A DNA stretch of 64,000 nt from Actinomadura terrae (GTDB lineage Bacteria > Actinomycetota > Actinomycetes > Streptosporangiales > Streptosporangiaceae), in contig NZ_JAICDG010000001.1 of assembly GCF_022751215.1 (NCBI RefSeq), positions 1,488,001-1,552,000 on the forward strand, written 5' to 3'. A program made the translations under genes and the position numbers. Each line of letters starts with the position of its first letter. Position 1 is the first letter of the stretch. Positions 41,068-49,474 of the stretch are shown in pieces. The notes under the pieces are model-generated. The model was not told where the DNA came from and did not search any database. It saw nothing but the letters and a program-made list of their open reading frames with translations.

Positions 41068-42594
41068 GTGCGATCACGGGGCGTGACCGTATTGGCGGTG
41101 CTGGTGGCGGCGGTGCTCGCGGCGGGGGCCGCGACGGCGTGGCTGTGGCCGGGGAAGGACGAGGGGACGCCCGAGGAGGTGGCCCGCGACTACTTCGCCG
41201 CCTGGTCGCGCGGGTCCCTTACCCGGATGGGCAAGCTGGTCGCCGACCCGCCGCCCGACTTCGCGGACCAGCACCACGCGCTGTCGGACGGGCTGCGGGT
41301 GAGCTCGGTCGTACTGGCGCCGCGTCCGGTGGTGCGGTCGGGGCCCGACACGGCGCGCGCCGGTTTCACCGTCACCCGCGCCGTCGCGGGACGCGGCGAC
41401 TGGACGTTCGGGTCGGAGTTGAGGCTCGGGAAGGTGGCCGGGCGGTGGCGTGTCCTGTGGACGCCCTCGACCCTGTATCCCGGGCTCAAGGGGAGGGGCT
41501 CGTGGTCGCTGCGGGAGGTGACGGTGCCCACCGTCACCCTGGTCGCGCGCGACGGGAAGCGGTTCCCGCAGGACGGGCCGCTCGAGCCCTACCTGAGCGC
41601 GCTCAACGAGCGGATGGAGGGCGAGACCGGCTCCGGCTGGGTCATCGAACTGCGTGACGGCGCCGGGCCCGTCCAGCGGGTCAAGGTGCTCGGGATGAAG
41701 GCGGGCCGGGCGATCCGCACGACGCTGGACCGCCGCGTCCAGGACGCGGCGGAGAAGGCGGTCGGGGAGCGGGAGGCGTCGGTGGTCGCGATCCGCCCGT
41801 CCACCGGGGAGATCGTCGCGGTGGCCGACACGCTCGGCGGGCTCGGCGCGTTCGTCGGGACGTACCCGCCGGGCTCGACGTTCAAGGTCGTGACGTCGGC
41901 GGCCCTCCTCGCGGACGGCATGAACGCCGGATCGGCGGCCGACTGCCCGGCGGTCACCGTCACCGCGCAGCGCACCATCCACAACGACCAGAACCACGCG
42001 CTCGGAACGACGACGCTGCGCGAGGCGTTCGCGGCGTCGTGCAACACCACGTTCGCGCGTCTGGCCGTGGAGAAGGCGGGCGCGAAGAAGCTCGCGGCGG
42101 CCGCCGAGGCGTTCGGGTTCGGCACGCGGCTCGCGCCGGGCCTGTCCGCCGCGCCCTGCCCCTTCCCCGCGATCGGGAGCGGCGCGGCGCTGGCGGAGGC
42201 GGGGATCGGGCAGGGCCAGGTGCTGGCGAGCCCGCTGCTGATGGCGTCGGTCGCGGCCGCGGTGGCGGACGGCACCTGGCGCGCGCCGCGCCTGCTGTCG
42301 CCGAAGCTGATCCGCGAGGGCGGGGGACGCGTGCCGGACGCCCACGAGGTCCCGGGCGCCGCCGAGCTGCGGACCATGATGCGCGCGGTCGTCACCGGCG
42401 GCACCGCCGCCCGCGCCGGGCTGCCGGACGGGACGTCCGGCAAGACCGGCACCGCCGAGTACGACGGCGGCACCCACGCCTGGTTCATCGGCTTCCGCGG
42501 TGACCTGGCGTTCTCCGTCCTCGTCCCGGACGGCGGATCGGGCCCCGAGATCGCCGCGCCGCTGGCCGCCGCGTTCCTCCGCGGCCTGGCCTGA
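41068..42594 (+). CDS. Class B penicillin-binding protein (transpeptidase with NTF2-like domain)
   Basis: A ~508-residue wall transpeptidase. One N-terminal transmembrane helix is followed by an NTF2-like MecA-N domain (about residues 35-140) and the penicillin-binding domain. The active-site motifs STFK (about 270), SCN (about 324) and KTGTAE (about 460) are complete, so the enzyme should acylate. Compared with PbpA-type class B PBPs, the dimerisation region is short. GTG 41068 has GGAGAG 7 bases upstream; GTG 41053 is also possible. Confidence 0.92.
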   Translation: MRSRGVTVLAVLVAAVLAAGAATAWLWPGKDEGTPEEVARDYFAAWSRGSLTRMGKLVADPPPDFADQHHALSDGLRVSSVVLAPRPVVRSGPDTARAGFTVTRAVAGRGDWTFGSELRLGKVAGRWRVLWTPSTLYPGLKGRGSWSLREVTVPTVTLVARDGKRFPQDGPLEPYLSALNERMEGETGSGWVIELRDGAGPVQRVKVLGMKAGRAIRTTLDRRVQDAAEKAVGEREASVVAIRPSTGEIVAVADTLGGLGAFVGTYPPGSTFKVVTSAALLADGMNAGSAADCPAVTVTAQRTIHNDQNHALGTTTLREAFAASCNTTFARLAVEKAGAKKLAAAAEAFGFGTRLAPGLSAAPCPFPAIGSGAALAEAGIGQGQVLASPLLMASVAAAVADGTWRAPRLLSPKLIREGGGRVPDAHEVPGAAELRTMMRAVVTGGTAARAGLPDGTSGKTGTAEYDGGTHAWFIGFRGDLAFSVLVPDGGSGPEIAAPLAAAFLRGLA

Positions 42595-42800
42595 TCCGGG
42601 CGAGCCGAAACCGCGGGGTGAAACGTTTTTGGCATCACCGTCCATCCGGGCCGCCGTGGGCGTATGCTCCCGGGTGATCGACTGGGCCCGCGAGGGCCCA
42701 CGAGGCAGCGGTGGGAGCGGAGCGGGCTCCCGCGCCGCGACCTCGACGTCTCAGCGGAACGGCCGCCACGCGCGGCAGGGAACCGGTCGGCGTTCGCCGA

Positions 42801-42827
42801 GCCCTCCCCTCCTCCACAGGAGAGGGC
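42801..42827 (+). promoter_or_regulatory. Hairpin that masks the ribosome site of the next gene
   Basis: GCCCTCCCCTCCT (42801-42813) can pair with AGGAGAGGGC (42818-42827), which contains the Shine-Dalgarno and ends at the ATG. It sits at the end of an unusually long leader (a TATGCT -10-like box is at 42663-42668). Confidence 0.45.
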
Positions 42828-44384
42828 ATGGTGCGACGCGACACCCGGCATGCGTCACGGCACGCGCATGCTTCATCTCGCGCGCGGACGTCCGCGCGCC
42901 CCTCGGCGAGCCCCCCATCGAACCCGAGGCGTCCGGACGAGGAACCGCGCTGGCCCGAGGGCTCCTGGTGGGCCCAGCAACCCGGCTGGTCCGACCCGGC
43001 CCGCAAGGCCGAGCGGCGGCGCCCCACCGAACCCCGGCGCAGAGCCGAGCCCCGGCGTCCTGCCGAACCCCCGCGCGATCGGGAGCGGCGGCGTTCGGGT
43101 GGGCACCGGGGGCGGCGTGCTCCGGGGCCCCGGGCGCGGCCGCGCGGGGGACGGCGGGGGGCGCCCGACCGGCTGAGCATCGGCGCGATCGTGCTGTCCT
43201 GCGTCGTCGGGCTGTCGCTGCTCGGCGTCGCCGAGCGGGCGCTGCTGGACGGCGGCACCGTCGGCGCGTCCGGCACGGTGGGGGACGACAGTCCGGTACG
43301 AGGCCGTAAGGAACGCGCCAAACCGGACAAGCGTCAGGTGCCGCGGCGCGCTCCCGGGCCGTCCGGTGGTCCGGGCACGCCCGCCGCGCCCGATCCGGAG
43401 GCGCTCACCGCGCGCGTGCGGGCGCTGACGCTGGAGCAGCGCGGCGAGATCGCCCGCCGCGCCTACGGTGCCGCGCCGTCCCGCCCGCCCGTCGTGGACA
43501 CGGCCCGCACCAGCGCCGACGGGACATGGGCGTTCGGCACCACCGCGATCCCCGTACCAGCCGCCAGCGCCGCCACCCCCGAGATCGCGTTCTTCGCGGC
43601 GCGGTGGCGGCGCGGCCGGTGGGAGGTCGGGCTGTCGGGCGGCGCGGCGTTCCCCGGCCTGCTGGCGGCGATGCCCGCGACGCTCATGTCGGCGGACGAG
43701 GCGGGCGCGCTGCGCCGGTACGCCGGGCTCACCGCCGAGCGGGCGAACGCGCTGGTCAACGGCAGCCGCACCGGCGACCGGCTGATGCTGCCGTGGAAGA
43801 GCGGCGCGGTCTGGGCGATGTCCGCCGGGGAGCCGCCCGGCGGCGCGACCGCGCGCCCCCTGGGCTCGCTGGCGTTCTCGGGCGGGGACGGGCGCGTCCT
43901 CGCGTCCGGCGCCGGACGGCTCTACCGGTTCTGCGGCGACGCGGCGGGCCGCGCGCTGGTCATGGTGGTCCACGGCAGCGGCCTCGCCACCACCTACTAC
44001 CGGGTGCGGTCGGTGCCGCGGCTGCGCGACGGCAGCGTCGTCGGGCGTGGCGAGCCGATCGGGCGGACCGGCTCCGACCTGCCCTGCGGCGGCGCGGCCG
44101 CGCCGCGTCCCGAGGTCGGGTTCGATCTGCGGCGCGGCGCCGGGACCGTCCCGCTGGACGGCGCGCGGATCGGCGGCTGGACGTTCCGGGAGCGGGCCGA
44201 GCCCCTCCTCGGCTTCGCCGAACGCGGCGACCTCCAGGTCCTACCGGGCGGGCTGCTGGCCAATCTCGGCCCGGTCCCGGCGGCGGACGACCCGCCGCCG
44301 TCGCCGCTCCCCGGCACCCCGCCGGGCGACGGCAAGCCGGGTCGTGCGGAACCGGGCGGCGCGCCGTCGCCGTCCGCGTCTTGA
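42828..44384 (+). CDS. Membrane protein with degenerate LytM/M23-like domain
   Basis: A 518-residue protein. The first ~110 residues are Arg/Pro-rich and disordered, followed by one transmembrane helix (LSIGAIVLSCVVGLSLLGVA). The extracytoplasmic part has a helical linker and a C-terminal LytM-like beta domain (GRALVMVVHGSGLATTYYRV; VVGRGEPIGRTGSDLPCGG; RPEVGFDLRRG). The canonical HxH (as in PHLHFEV) is replaced by PEVGFDL and the first zinc His is not seen, so it is probably catalytically dead, like EnvC/NlpD-type LytM regulators. AGGAGAGG precedes ATG 42828. It ends 17 bases before the cytochrome b-like gene. Confidence 0.75.
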   Translation: MVRRDTRHASRHAHASSRARTSARPSASPPSNPRRPDEEPRWPEGSWWAQQPGWSDPARKAERRRPTEPRRRAEPRRPAEPPRDRERRRSGGHRGRRAPGPRARPRGGRRGAPDRLSIGAIVLSCVVGLSLLGVAERALLDGGTVGASGTVGDDSPVRGRKERAKPDKRQVPRRAPGPSGGPGTPAAPDPEALTARVRALTLEQRGEIARRAYGAAPSRPPVVDTARTSADGTWAFGTTAIPVPAASAATPEIAFFAARWRRGRWEVGLSGGAAFPGLLAAMPATLMSADEAGALRRYAGLTAERANALVNGSRTGDRLMLPWKSGAVWAMSAGEPPGGATARPLGSLAFSGGDGRVLASGAGRLYRFCGDAAGRALVMVVHGSGLATTYYRVRSVPRLRDGSVVGRGEPIGRTGSDLPCGGAAAPRPEVGFDLRRGAGTVPLDGARIGGWTFRERAEPLLGFAERGDLQVLPGGLLANLGPVPAADDPPPSPLPGTPPGDGKPGRAEPGGAPSPSAS

Positions 44385-44401
44385 GAAGAGGAGTCCGAGC
44401 G

Positions 44402-45199
44402 GTGCGAACACGCAACAGCGAAGATCCCGTGGTCCCCTCCTGGGCCCTGCGCGCGGTGCTCGTCGGCGCCGTGGCGGTCCTGGTCGGCGCGGCGACCCCG
44501 CCGGGCGCCGCCGTCGCGGCGAACGTGCAGTACTTCCTCTCCTACTACGCGGGGGTCTTCACCCTGCTCGCGATGACCACGGCCGTGATGAGCGGGCTGC
44601 TGGCCACCGAGCGGCTGATCCTCGGCATCCGGCACCGCGTGCTGGCGCAGGGCGTGCACCGCGCGTCCGCCGTGCTCGCGGTGGCGATGGTGGTCGCGCA
44701 CATCGCCGTGAAGGTGCTCGGGGGCCTCGCGTCCCCGGCGCAGATCGCGGTGCCCGGCCTCGGGCCCGTCGGCCTCGGCACGCTCGCGTTCGAGCTGATG
44801 CTGCTCGTCGTGGTCACCGGCATGATGCGGGCGCGGTTCGCCTTCCGCGGCCGTCCATGGGTGTGGCGGACGATGCACGCCGTCTCCTACGTCTCCTGGC
44901 CCCTCGCGATCGTGCACGGCCTCACCGCCGGACGGGTCGCCGCGAACTGGGTCGTGCTCAGCTACGTCCTGAGCGTCGCGGGCGTCGCGCTCGCGCTGCT
45001 CACCCGCATGATCGTCGTGGTGAAGCCGCGGGAGGTGCGGCGCGCGGGCGAGGACGCCGGCGAGCGCCGCGCGGCCCCGGGCTCGCGCGCGGCGCCCGGA
45101 TCCCGCGCGGCTTCGGGCTCGCGCGCGACCGTCGCCGACCCGCGCGGGATGCGCGTGCCGCCGGACGGGCGCGGCCGTGACACCGAGGTCATCCGATGA
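44402..45199 (+). CDS. Cytochrome b561 / ferric-reductase-like membrane protein
   Basis: A 265-residue integral membrane protein with six hydrophobic segments. His residues placed to bind heme lie in HRVLAQGVHRASAVLAVAMV, VVAHIAVKVLGG, MHAVSYVSWPLA and IVHGLTAG. This fits the ferric reductase-like or cytochrome b/b6 families. The C-terminus carries three AAPGSR-type repeats and is disordered. Its stop overlaps the start of a NuoF-ferredoxin fusion (ATGA), so the two likely form one electron-transfer unit across the membrane. Confidence 0.83.
   Translation: MRTRNSEDPVVPSWALRAVLVGAVAVLVGAATPPGAAVAANVQYFLSYYAGVFTLLAMTTAVMSGLLATERLILGIRHRVLAQGVHRASAVLAVAMVVAHIAVKVLGGLASPAQIAVPGLGPVGLGTLAFELMLLVVVTGMMRARFAFRGRPWVWRTMHAVSYVSWPLAIVHGLTAGRVAANWVVLSYVLSVAGVALALLTRMIVVVKPREVRRAGEDAGERRAAPGSRAAPGSRAASGSRATVADPRGMRVPPDGRGRDTEVIR
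45071..45124 (+). repeat. Triplicated 18-base coding repeat
   Basis: Three tandem 18-base units encode AAPGSR, AAPGSR and AASGSR in the C-terminal tail of the b561-like protein. Slippage during replication is the likely origin. Confidence 0.85.
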
Positions 45200-46719
45200 C
45201 GCCGCCGGTCGCGGTCTCCCATCTCGGCGGGCCCCGGCTGACGCTCGGCTTCGACCGGTTCGACCGGCTGGACCTCGCCCGGCACCTCGCGGTCCACGGC
45301 CGGCTGCGCGCCCCCGGGCTCGCCGACCTCGTCGAGATGGCCGAGCAGGTCGACCTGCGCGGCCGGGGCGGCGCGGGCTTCCCGTTCGCCCGCAAGCTCA
45401 CGGCCGTCGCCGCCCGCGTGCGCCACCCGGGCCTCGATGACGTCCCGACGCTGCCGGGGGAGCGGCGCGGCGAGCGCGGCCCCAGCGAGGACGTCGTGGT
45501 CGTGGTGAACGGCGCCGAGGGCGAGCCGGGCAGCGCCAAGGACCGGGTGCTGCTCGGCCGCGCGCCGCACCTCGTCCTGGACGGCGCGCAGATCGCCGCG
45601 GCCGCGCTCGGCACCCGGCGGATCGTCGTGGCCGTCGAGGACGGCGAGGCCGCCCGGTCGGTCCGCGCCGCGATCGCCGAGCGGCGGATGCCCGCGCGGG
45701 TCGTCCGGCTCACCGAGCGGTTCATCTCGGGGGAGAGCGGCGCGGTCGTCCGCGCGATCAACGGGGAGACGCCGATCCCGCCGGGGGTGAAGGTCCGCGC
45801 CGCCGAGTCCGGGGTGGACGGCTGCCCGACGCTGCTCTCCAACACCGAGACGTTCGCACAGCTCGCCGTGCTGGTCTCGCTCGGCCCCGACCTGTACGCG
45901 TCGGCGGGCACCGAGGACGAGCCGGGGACCACGCTGCTCACCGTCGGCGGCACCCGGGTCGTCGAGGCGCCGCTCGGCACGCCGCTGCGCGCCGTCCTGG
46001 AGCACTGCGAGGTCGCGCCGTCCCCGGGCGTGCTCGTCGGCGGCTACCACGGCATGTGGCTCGACCCGGCCGCGGTCGCGCGGGCCGTCCTGTCGCGCGC
46101 CGGGATGCGGCGGGTGGGCGGCACGGTCGGCGCCGGGATCATCCTGCCGCTCGCGCGCGGGACGTGCCCGCTCGGCGAGGTCGCGCGCATCGCGTCCTAC
46201 CTCGCCGCGCAGTCCGCCGGGCAGTGCGGGCCGTGCCGGCTCGGGCTGCCGGACGTCGTCCGGTCGCTGACCGCGCTCGCCGACGGGTCCGGGACGGTCG
46301 AGGACGTGCGGCGCGCGGCGGGCGTCGGGCGGGGCCGGGGCGCCTGCACCCACCCCGACGGCACCGCGAAGTTCGTCCTGTCGGCGATCGAGGCGTTCGC
46401 GGGCGACATCGACATCCACCGGCACGACGGGACGTGCGGGCAGCCGACCTACGGGGTGCTGCCGCTGCCCGTCCCGACCGGCGACGAGGGCCGCCTCGCG
46501 ATCGACTGGAGCCGCTGCGACGGGCACGGGCTGTGCGCTTACCTCGTCCCGGAGCTGATCCAGCTCGACCGGTACGGCTTCCCCGTCGTGCTCGGCAGCG
46601 ACATCCCGGCCTGGATGGAACGCGACGTGCAGAAGGCGGTCGCGATGTGCCCCGCGCTCGCGCTGCGCGTCACCGGCGGAATCGCGGGAAACGCGGGCCG
46701 CCCGGCGAGGCGTCCATGA
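45196..46719 (+). CDS. NuoF-like NADH-binding Fe-S flavoprotein fused to a ferredoxin domain
   Basis: A 507-residue protein. Residues ~45-210 resemble the FMN/NADH domain of NuoF (LRGRGGAGFPFARKL; VVNGAEGEPGSAKDR; GESGAVVRAINGE). SLBB and the [4Fe-4S] domain follow (SAGQCGPCRLGLPDVV and GRGACTHPDG). The C-terminal ~75 residues are a short ferredoxin (WSRCDGHGLCAYLVPELIQLD ... AVAMCPALAL) whose three Cys suggest a 3Fe-4S cluster. It is not part of complex I: no other nuo gene is near. Coupled to a b561-like membrane protein, it probably feeds electrons from NAD(P)H or another donor into that heme protein. Confidence 0.85.
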   Translation: MTPPVAVSHLGGPRLTLGFDRFDRLDLARHLAVHGRLRAPGLADLVEMAEQVDLRGRGGAGFPFARKLTAVAARVRHPGLDDVPTLPGERRGERGPSEDVVVVVNGAEGEPGSAKDRVLLGRAPHLVLDGAQIAAAALGTRRIVVAVEDGEAARSVRAAIAERRMPARVVRLTERFISGESGAVVRAINGETPIPPGVKVRAAESGVDGCPTLLSNTETFAQLAVLVSLGPDLYASAGTEDEPGTTLLTVGGTRVVEAPLGTPLRAVLEHCEVAPSPGVLVGGYHGMWLDPAAVARAVLSRAGMRRVGGTVGAGIILPLARGTCPLGEVARIASYLAAQSAGQCGPCRLGLPDVVRSLTALADGSGTVEDVRRAAGVGRGRGACTHPDGTAKFVLSAIEAFAGDIDIHRHDGTCGQPTYGVLPLPVPTGDEGRLAIDWSRCDGHGLCAYLVPELIQLDRYGFPVVLGSDIPAWMERDVQKAVAMCPALALRVTGGIAGNAGRPARRP

Positions 46720-46843
46720 CCGGCCAATCTTTCACGATTTTCTGCTGCGAATCGGTGAACCTCGTTCCCGGCGTGGTGCGTACCTCCTGGCGACCCGCGC
46801 CGGGTCCGTCCGGCGACATTTCTGAAAGGAGGACGAAGCCGTT

Positions 46844-47479
46844 TTGAGGAAACGCTACGGTTTCGCGCGGGTGCGCCGGCGCCGCCGGCACCGCCTCGGC
46901 CGTGCGCTGCTGATCCTCGCGGTGACGGCGGCCGTCGCGGGCGCCGCCGCGGTGGTCCTGCGCCCGGCCTACGGTGGCGCGCCCGCCGACGGCGCGTCCC
47001 GCGGCGGCACGGCGGAGACCCGCTGGGGCCGGCTCAGCGCGCTGGACCGGACGCTGCTCGTCAAGGTCCGGCAGGCCGGGCTGTGGGAGATGCCCGCAGG
47101 CCAGCAGGCCCAGCAGCGCGCCTCCAGCCCCCGGGTCCGGGAGGTCGCCGGGATGATCATGGAGCAGCACATGCGGCTGGACGCCGACACCCGCGCCACC
47201 GCGCAGCGGCTCGACGTGATCCTGCCGAACCAGCCGAACGGCACCCAGCGCGGCTACCTCCGCGAGCTGTCGACCAAGATCGGGGCGGATTACGACCGGA
47301 CCTTCGTGCTGCGGCTGCGCGCCGCGCACGGGCAGGTCTTCAGCGTCATCGCCACGGTCCGCGCGCAAAGCGAGAACACCGAGATCCGCGCTTTCGCGGA
47401 ACGGGCGCTGAAGTTCGTCAACACCCATATGTCGCTGCTGGAGAGCACGGGCCTGGTGACCAAGTCGGCCCTGCATTGA
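46844..47479 (+). CDS. DUF4142 family exported protein
   Basis: A 211-residue protein with a very basic N-terminus, one membrane or signal segment (ALLILAVTAAVAGAAAVVL) and a helical ferritin-like DUF4142 domain (LSALDRTLLVKVRQAGLWEMPAGQQAQQRA; VREVAGMIMEQHMRLDADT; LKFVNTHMSLLESTG). The start is TTG 46844, with AAAGGAGG about 11 bases upstream. A relatively AT-rich 120-base region (46720-46843) precedes it and may hold its promoter. It lies between the redox pair and the DUF1996 gene. Confidence 0.85.
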   Translation: MRKRYGFARVRRRRRHRLGRALLILAVTAAVAGAAAVVLRPAYGGAPADGASRGGTAETRWGRLSALDRTLLVKVRQAGLWEMPAGQQAQQRASSPRVREVAGMIMEQHMRLDADTRATAQRLDVILPNQPNGTQRGYLRELSTKIGADYDRTFVLRLRAAHGQVFSVIATVRAQSENTEIRAFAERALKFVNTHMSLLESTGLVTKSALH

Positions 47480-47513
47480 ATGGCGTTCTCGTTCGCACCA
47501 AGGGAGTCTTTCC

Positions 47514-48728
47514 ATGGGAAGAAGGAAGAAGGCGCTCGCCGCGATCGTCCCGGCGTTCGCGCTCGTCGCGACGGCGGCCGGGACGCCCCCGGCCGGGGCC
47601 GCGCCGATCGGGGGCCGCGCGGTGCTCGCCGCCGAACCGTCCGATCCGCCGTCCTCCGACCCGCCGACCGCCGATCCGACCGCTGATCCGTCCACCGGCC
47701 CGTCCGCCGACCCGACCGCGGAGCCACCCGGCGGCCCGTCCGCCGAGCCCTCCACGGAGCCGCCCGCCGATCCGTCCGCGCCCCCGCCGGACGAGCCGAC
47801 CGCCGCGCCGCCGCAGGAGCGGAACCAGGGCGGGCAGGGGATCAAGCAGGGGCCGAACCGGAACCAGTTCGCCGACATCCGCCGGGCCCCGCGCGTGCGG
47901 CAGCCGGGGCAGGGCCGGGGCGGGTCGCGCGGCACCTTCACCTCGAACTGCGGGCGGAACGAGGGGCAGCGGCACAGCAACCCCGACAACGTGATCGTGG
48001 CGCCCGGCGTCCAGAACGGCGCGCACCACATCCACGACTACGTCGGCAACGAGTCGACCGACGGGTTCTCCACCGACCAGAGCCTCGCCGCCGCCGGGAC
48101 GACCTGCACGAACGGCGACAAGTCGACCTACTACTGGCCGGTCGTGCGGCTCCGCGCCGGGAAGGACGGGTCGGACGCGGCGGGCCAGAGCCGCCAGGAC
48201 GGCAACGTCGGCTCCGTCGTCACGCCCTCGTCCGTCCAGCTCCGGTTCACGGGCAACGCGCGGAGCAGGGTGACCGCGATGCCGGAGTTCATGCGGATCG
48301 TCACCGGCGACGCCAAGGCCGGGACCAACGGCACCGGCAACGCCCGCTCCCAGTGGACGTGCACCGGCTTCCAGGATCGCGCGTTCACCGACAAGTACCC
48401 GCTGTGCCCGCGCGGCAGCCGCGTCATGCGCGTCCTGAACTTCCCGAGCTGCTGGGACGGCCGCAACTCCGACAGCGCGAACCACCGGGACCACGTCGTG
48501 TTCCCCGACCAGCGGACGGGCGCGTGCCCGCCGGGGCGCCGGGCCGTCCCGCAGCTGCGGATGACGCTGACCTACAGCGTCCCGGCGCGCGCGCTGGCGT
48601 TCGCGCTCGACACGTTCCCCGAGCAGGGCCACGACCCCGTGACCGACCACGGCGACTTCATCAACGTGATGTCGCCGGAGCTGATGCGGCGCGCGGTCGG
48701 CTGCGTGAACTCCGGCCGCCGCTGCTGA
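47514..48728 (+). CDS. Secreted DUF1996 protein with Pro/Ser/Asp-rich linker
   Basis: A 404-residue exported protein. A signal peptide (residues 1-29) is followed by a ~60-residue low-complexity stretch of PSADPTAEPPG-type repeats and then a DUF1996 domain. Landmarks are PGVQNGAHHIHDYVGN with a His cluster, TCTNGDKSTYYWPVVRL, FPSCWDGRNSDSANHRDHV and the Cys-rich C-terminus. DUF1996 also occurs in fungal secreted proteins; to my knowledge its activity is not established. The HHIHD and CWDG segments could bind metal or carbohydrate. It is the last gene of the b561/NuoF-Fd set. Confidence 0.88.
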   Translation: MGRRKKALAAIVPAFALVATAAGTPPAGAAPIGGRAVLAAEPSDPPSSDPPTADPTADPSTGPSADPTAEPPGGPSAEPSTEPPADPSAPPPDEPTAAPPQERNQGGQGIKQGPNRNQFADIRRAPRVRQPGQGRGGSRGTFTSNCGRNEGQRHSNPDNVIVAPGVQNGAHHIHDYVGNESTDGFSTDQSLAAAGTTCTNGDKSTYYWPVVRLRAGKDGSDAAGQSRQDGNVGSVVTPSSVQLRFTGNARSRVTAMPEFMRIVTGDAKAGTNGTGNARSQWTCTGFQDRAFTDKYPLCPRGSRVMRVLNFPSCWDGRNSDSANHRDHVVFPDQRTGACPPGRRAVPQLRMTLTYSVPARALAFALDTFPEQGHDPVTDHGDFINVMSPELMRRAVGCVNSGRRC

Positions 48729-48793
48729 CCCCACCGCCGCTGCCCACCCCGCACGTCCCCGATCCCGGACGCGTCCGGCCGTAGGATCGCGGC

Positions 48794-49453
48794 ATGAACG
48801 TAGTGATCGCGGGTGGGCACGGGCAGATCGCGCTGCGGCTGTCGCGGCTGCTGGCCGCGCGGGGGGACACGGTGCTCAGCATGATCCGCAACCGGGAGCA
48901 CGAGGAGGACGTGCGGGCGGCGGGCGCCGGCCCGGTCCTGTGCGACCTGGAGTCGGCGTCCGTCGAGGAGGTCGCCGACGTGGTGACCGGCGCGGACGCG
49001 GTCGTGTTCGCCGCCGGGGCGGGGCCGGGCAGCGGCGCCGCCCGCAAGGACACCGTCGACCGGGGCGCCGCGGTGCTGCTGGCGGACGCGGCGGAGCGCG
49101 CCGGCGTCCGCGACTTCGTCCAGATCTCCGCGATGGGCGCCGGGGAGCCGCCCGCCCCCGGGCGCGACGACGTCTGGGCCGCCTACATCAAGGCGAAGGG
49201 CGAGGCCGAGGACGACCTCCGCGCGCGCGGCGCCCTCGACTGGCTCATCCTGCGCCCGGGGCGCCTCACCGACGACCCCGGCACGGGCCGGGTCCTCCTC
49301 GCCGAGCCGCCGATCGGGCGCGGGGAGGTCACCCGCGACGACGTCGCGGCGGTCGTCGTCGCGCTGCTGGACGCGCCCGCGGCCCGCCGCCACACCCTTG
49401 ACCTGCTGGGCGGCGACACGCCCATCGACGCCGCCGTCGCCGCGCTCGGCTGA
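48794..49453 (+). CDS. NAD(P)-binding atypical SDR
   Basis: A 219-residue Rossmann-fold protein of the atypical SDR (NmrA/SDR_a5-like) group. The dinucleotide motif is VVIAGGHGQIALRLSRLL, with the Asp of strand 3 in VLCDLESAS and the YIKAKGEAEDDLRA segment carrying a YxxxK motif. It is short and complete. A TAGGAT box at 48782-48787 lies 6 bases before the ATG, which indicates a leaderless transcript. The substrate is unknown. Confidence 0.9.
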   Translation: MNVVIAGGHGQIALRLSRLLAARGDTVLSMIRNREHEEDVRAAGAGPVLCDLESASVEEVADVVTGADAVVFAAGAGPGSGAARKDTVDRGAAVLLADAAERAGVRDFVQISAMGAGEPPAPGRDDVWAAYIKAKGEAEDDLRARGALDWLILRPGRLTDDPGTGRVLLAEPPIGRGEVTRDDVAAVVVALLDAPAARRHTLDLLGGDTPIDAAVAALG

Positions 49454-49474
49454 GCGGGGTTCAGGAGCCGGGGC

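Noticed and set aside
45196..46719. Start of a complex I (nuo) operon
   Set aside because: Only a NuoF-like gene is present, fused to a ferredoxin and overlapped by a b561-like gene. No other nuo subunit is nearby.
47640..47830. Repetitive GC-rich stretch considered as a CRISPR array or minisatellite
   Set aside because: It encodes an in-frame Pro/Ser/Asp-rich linker of the DUF1996 protein with irregular unit lengths. There are no spacers and no cas genes.
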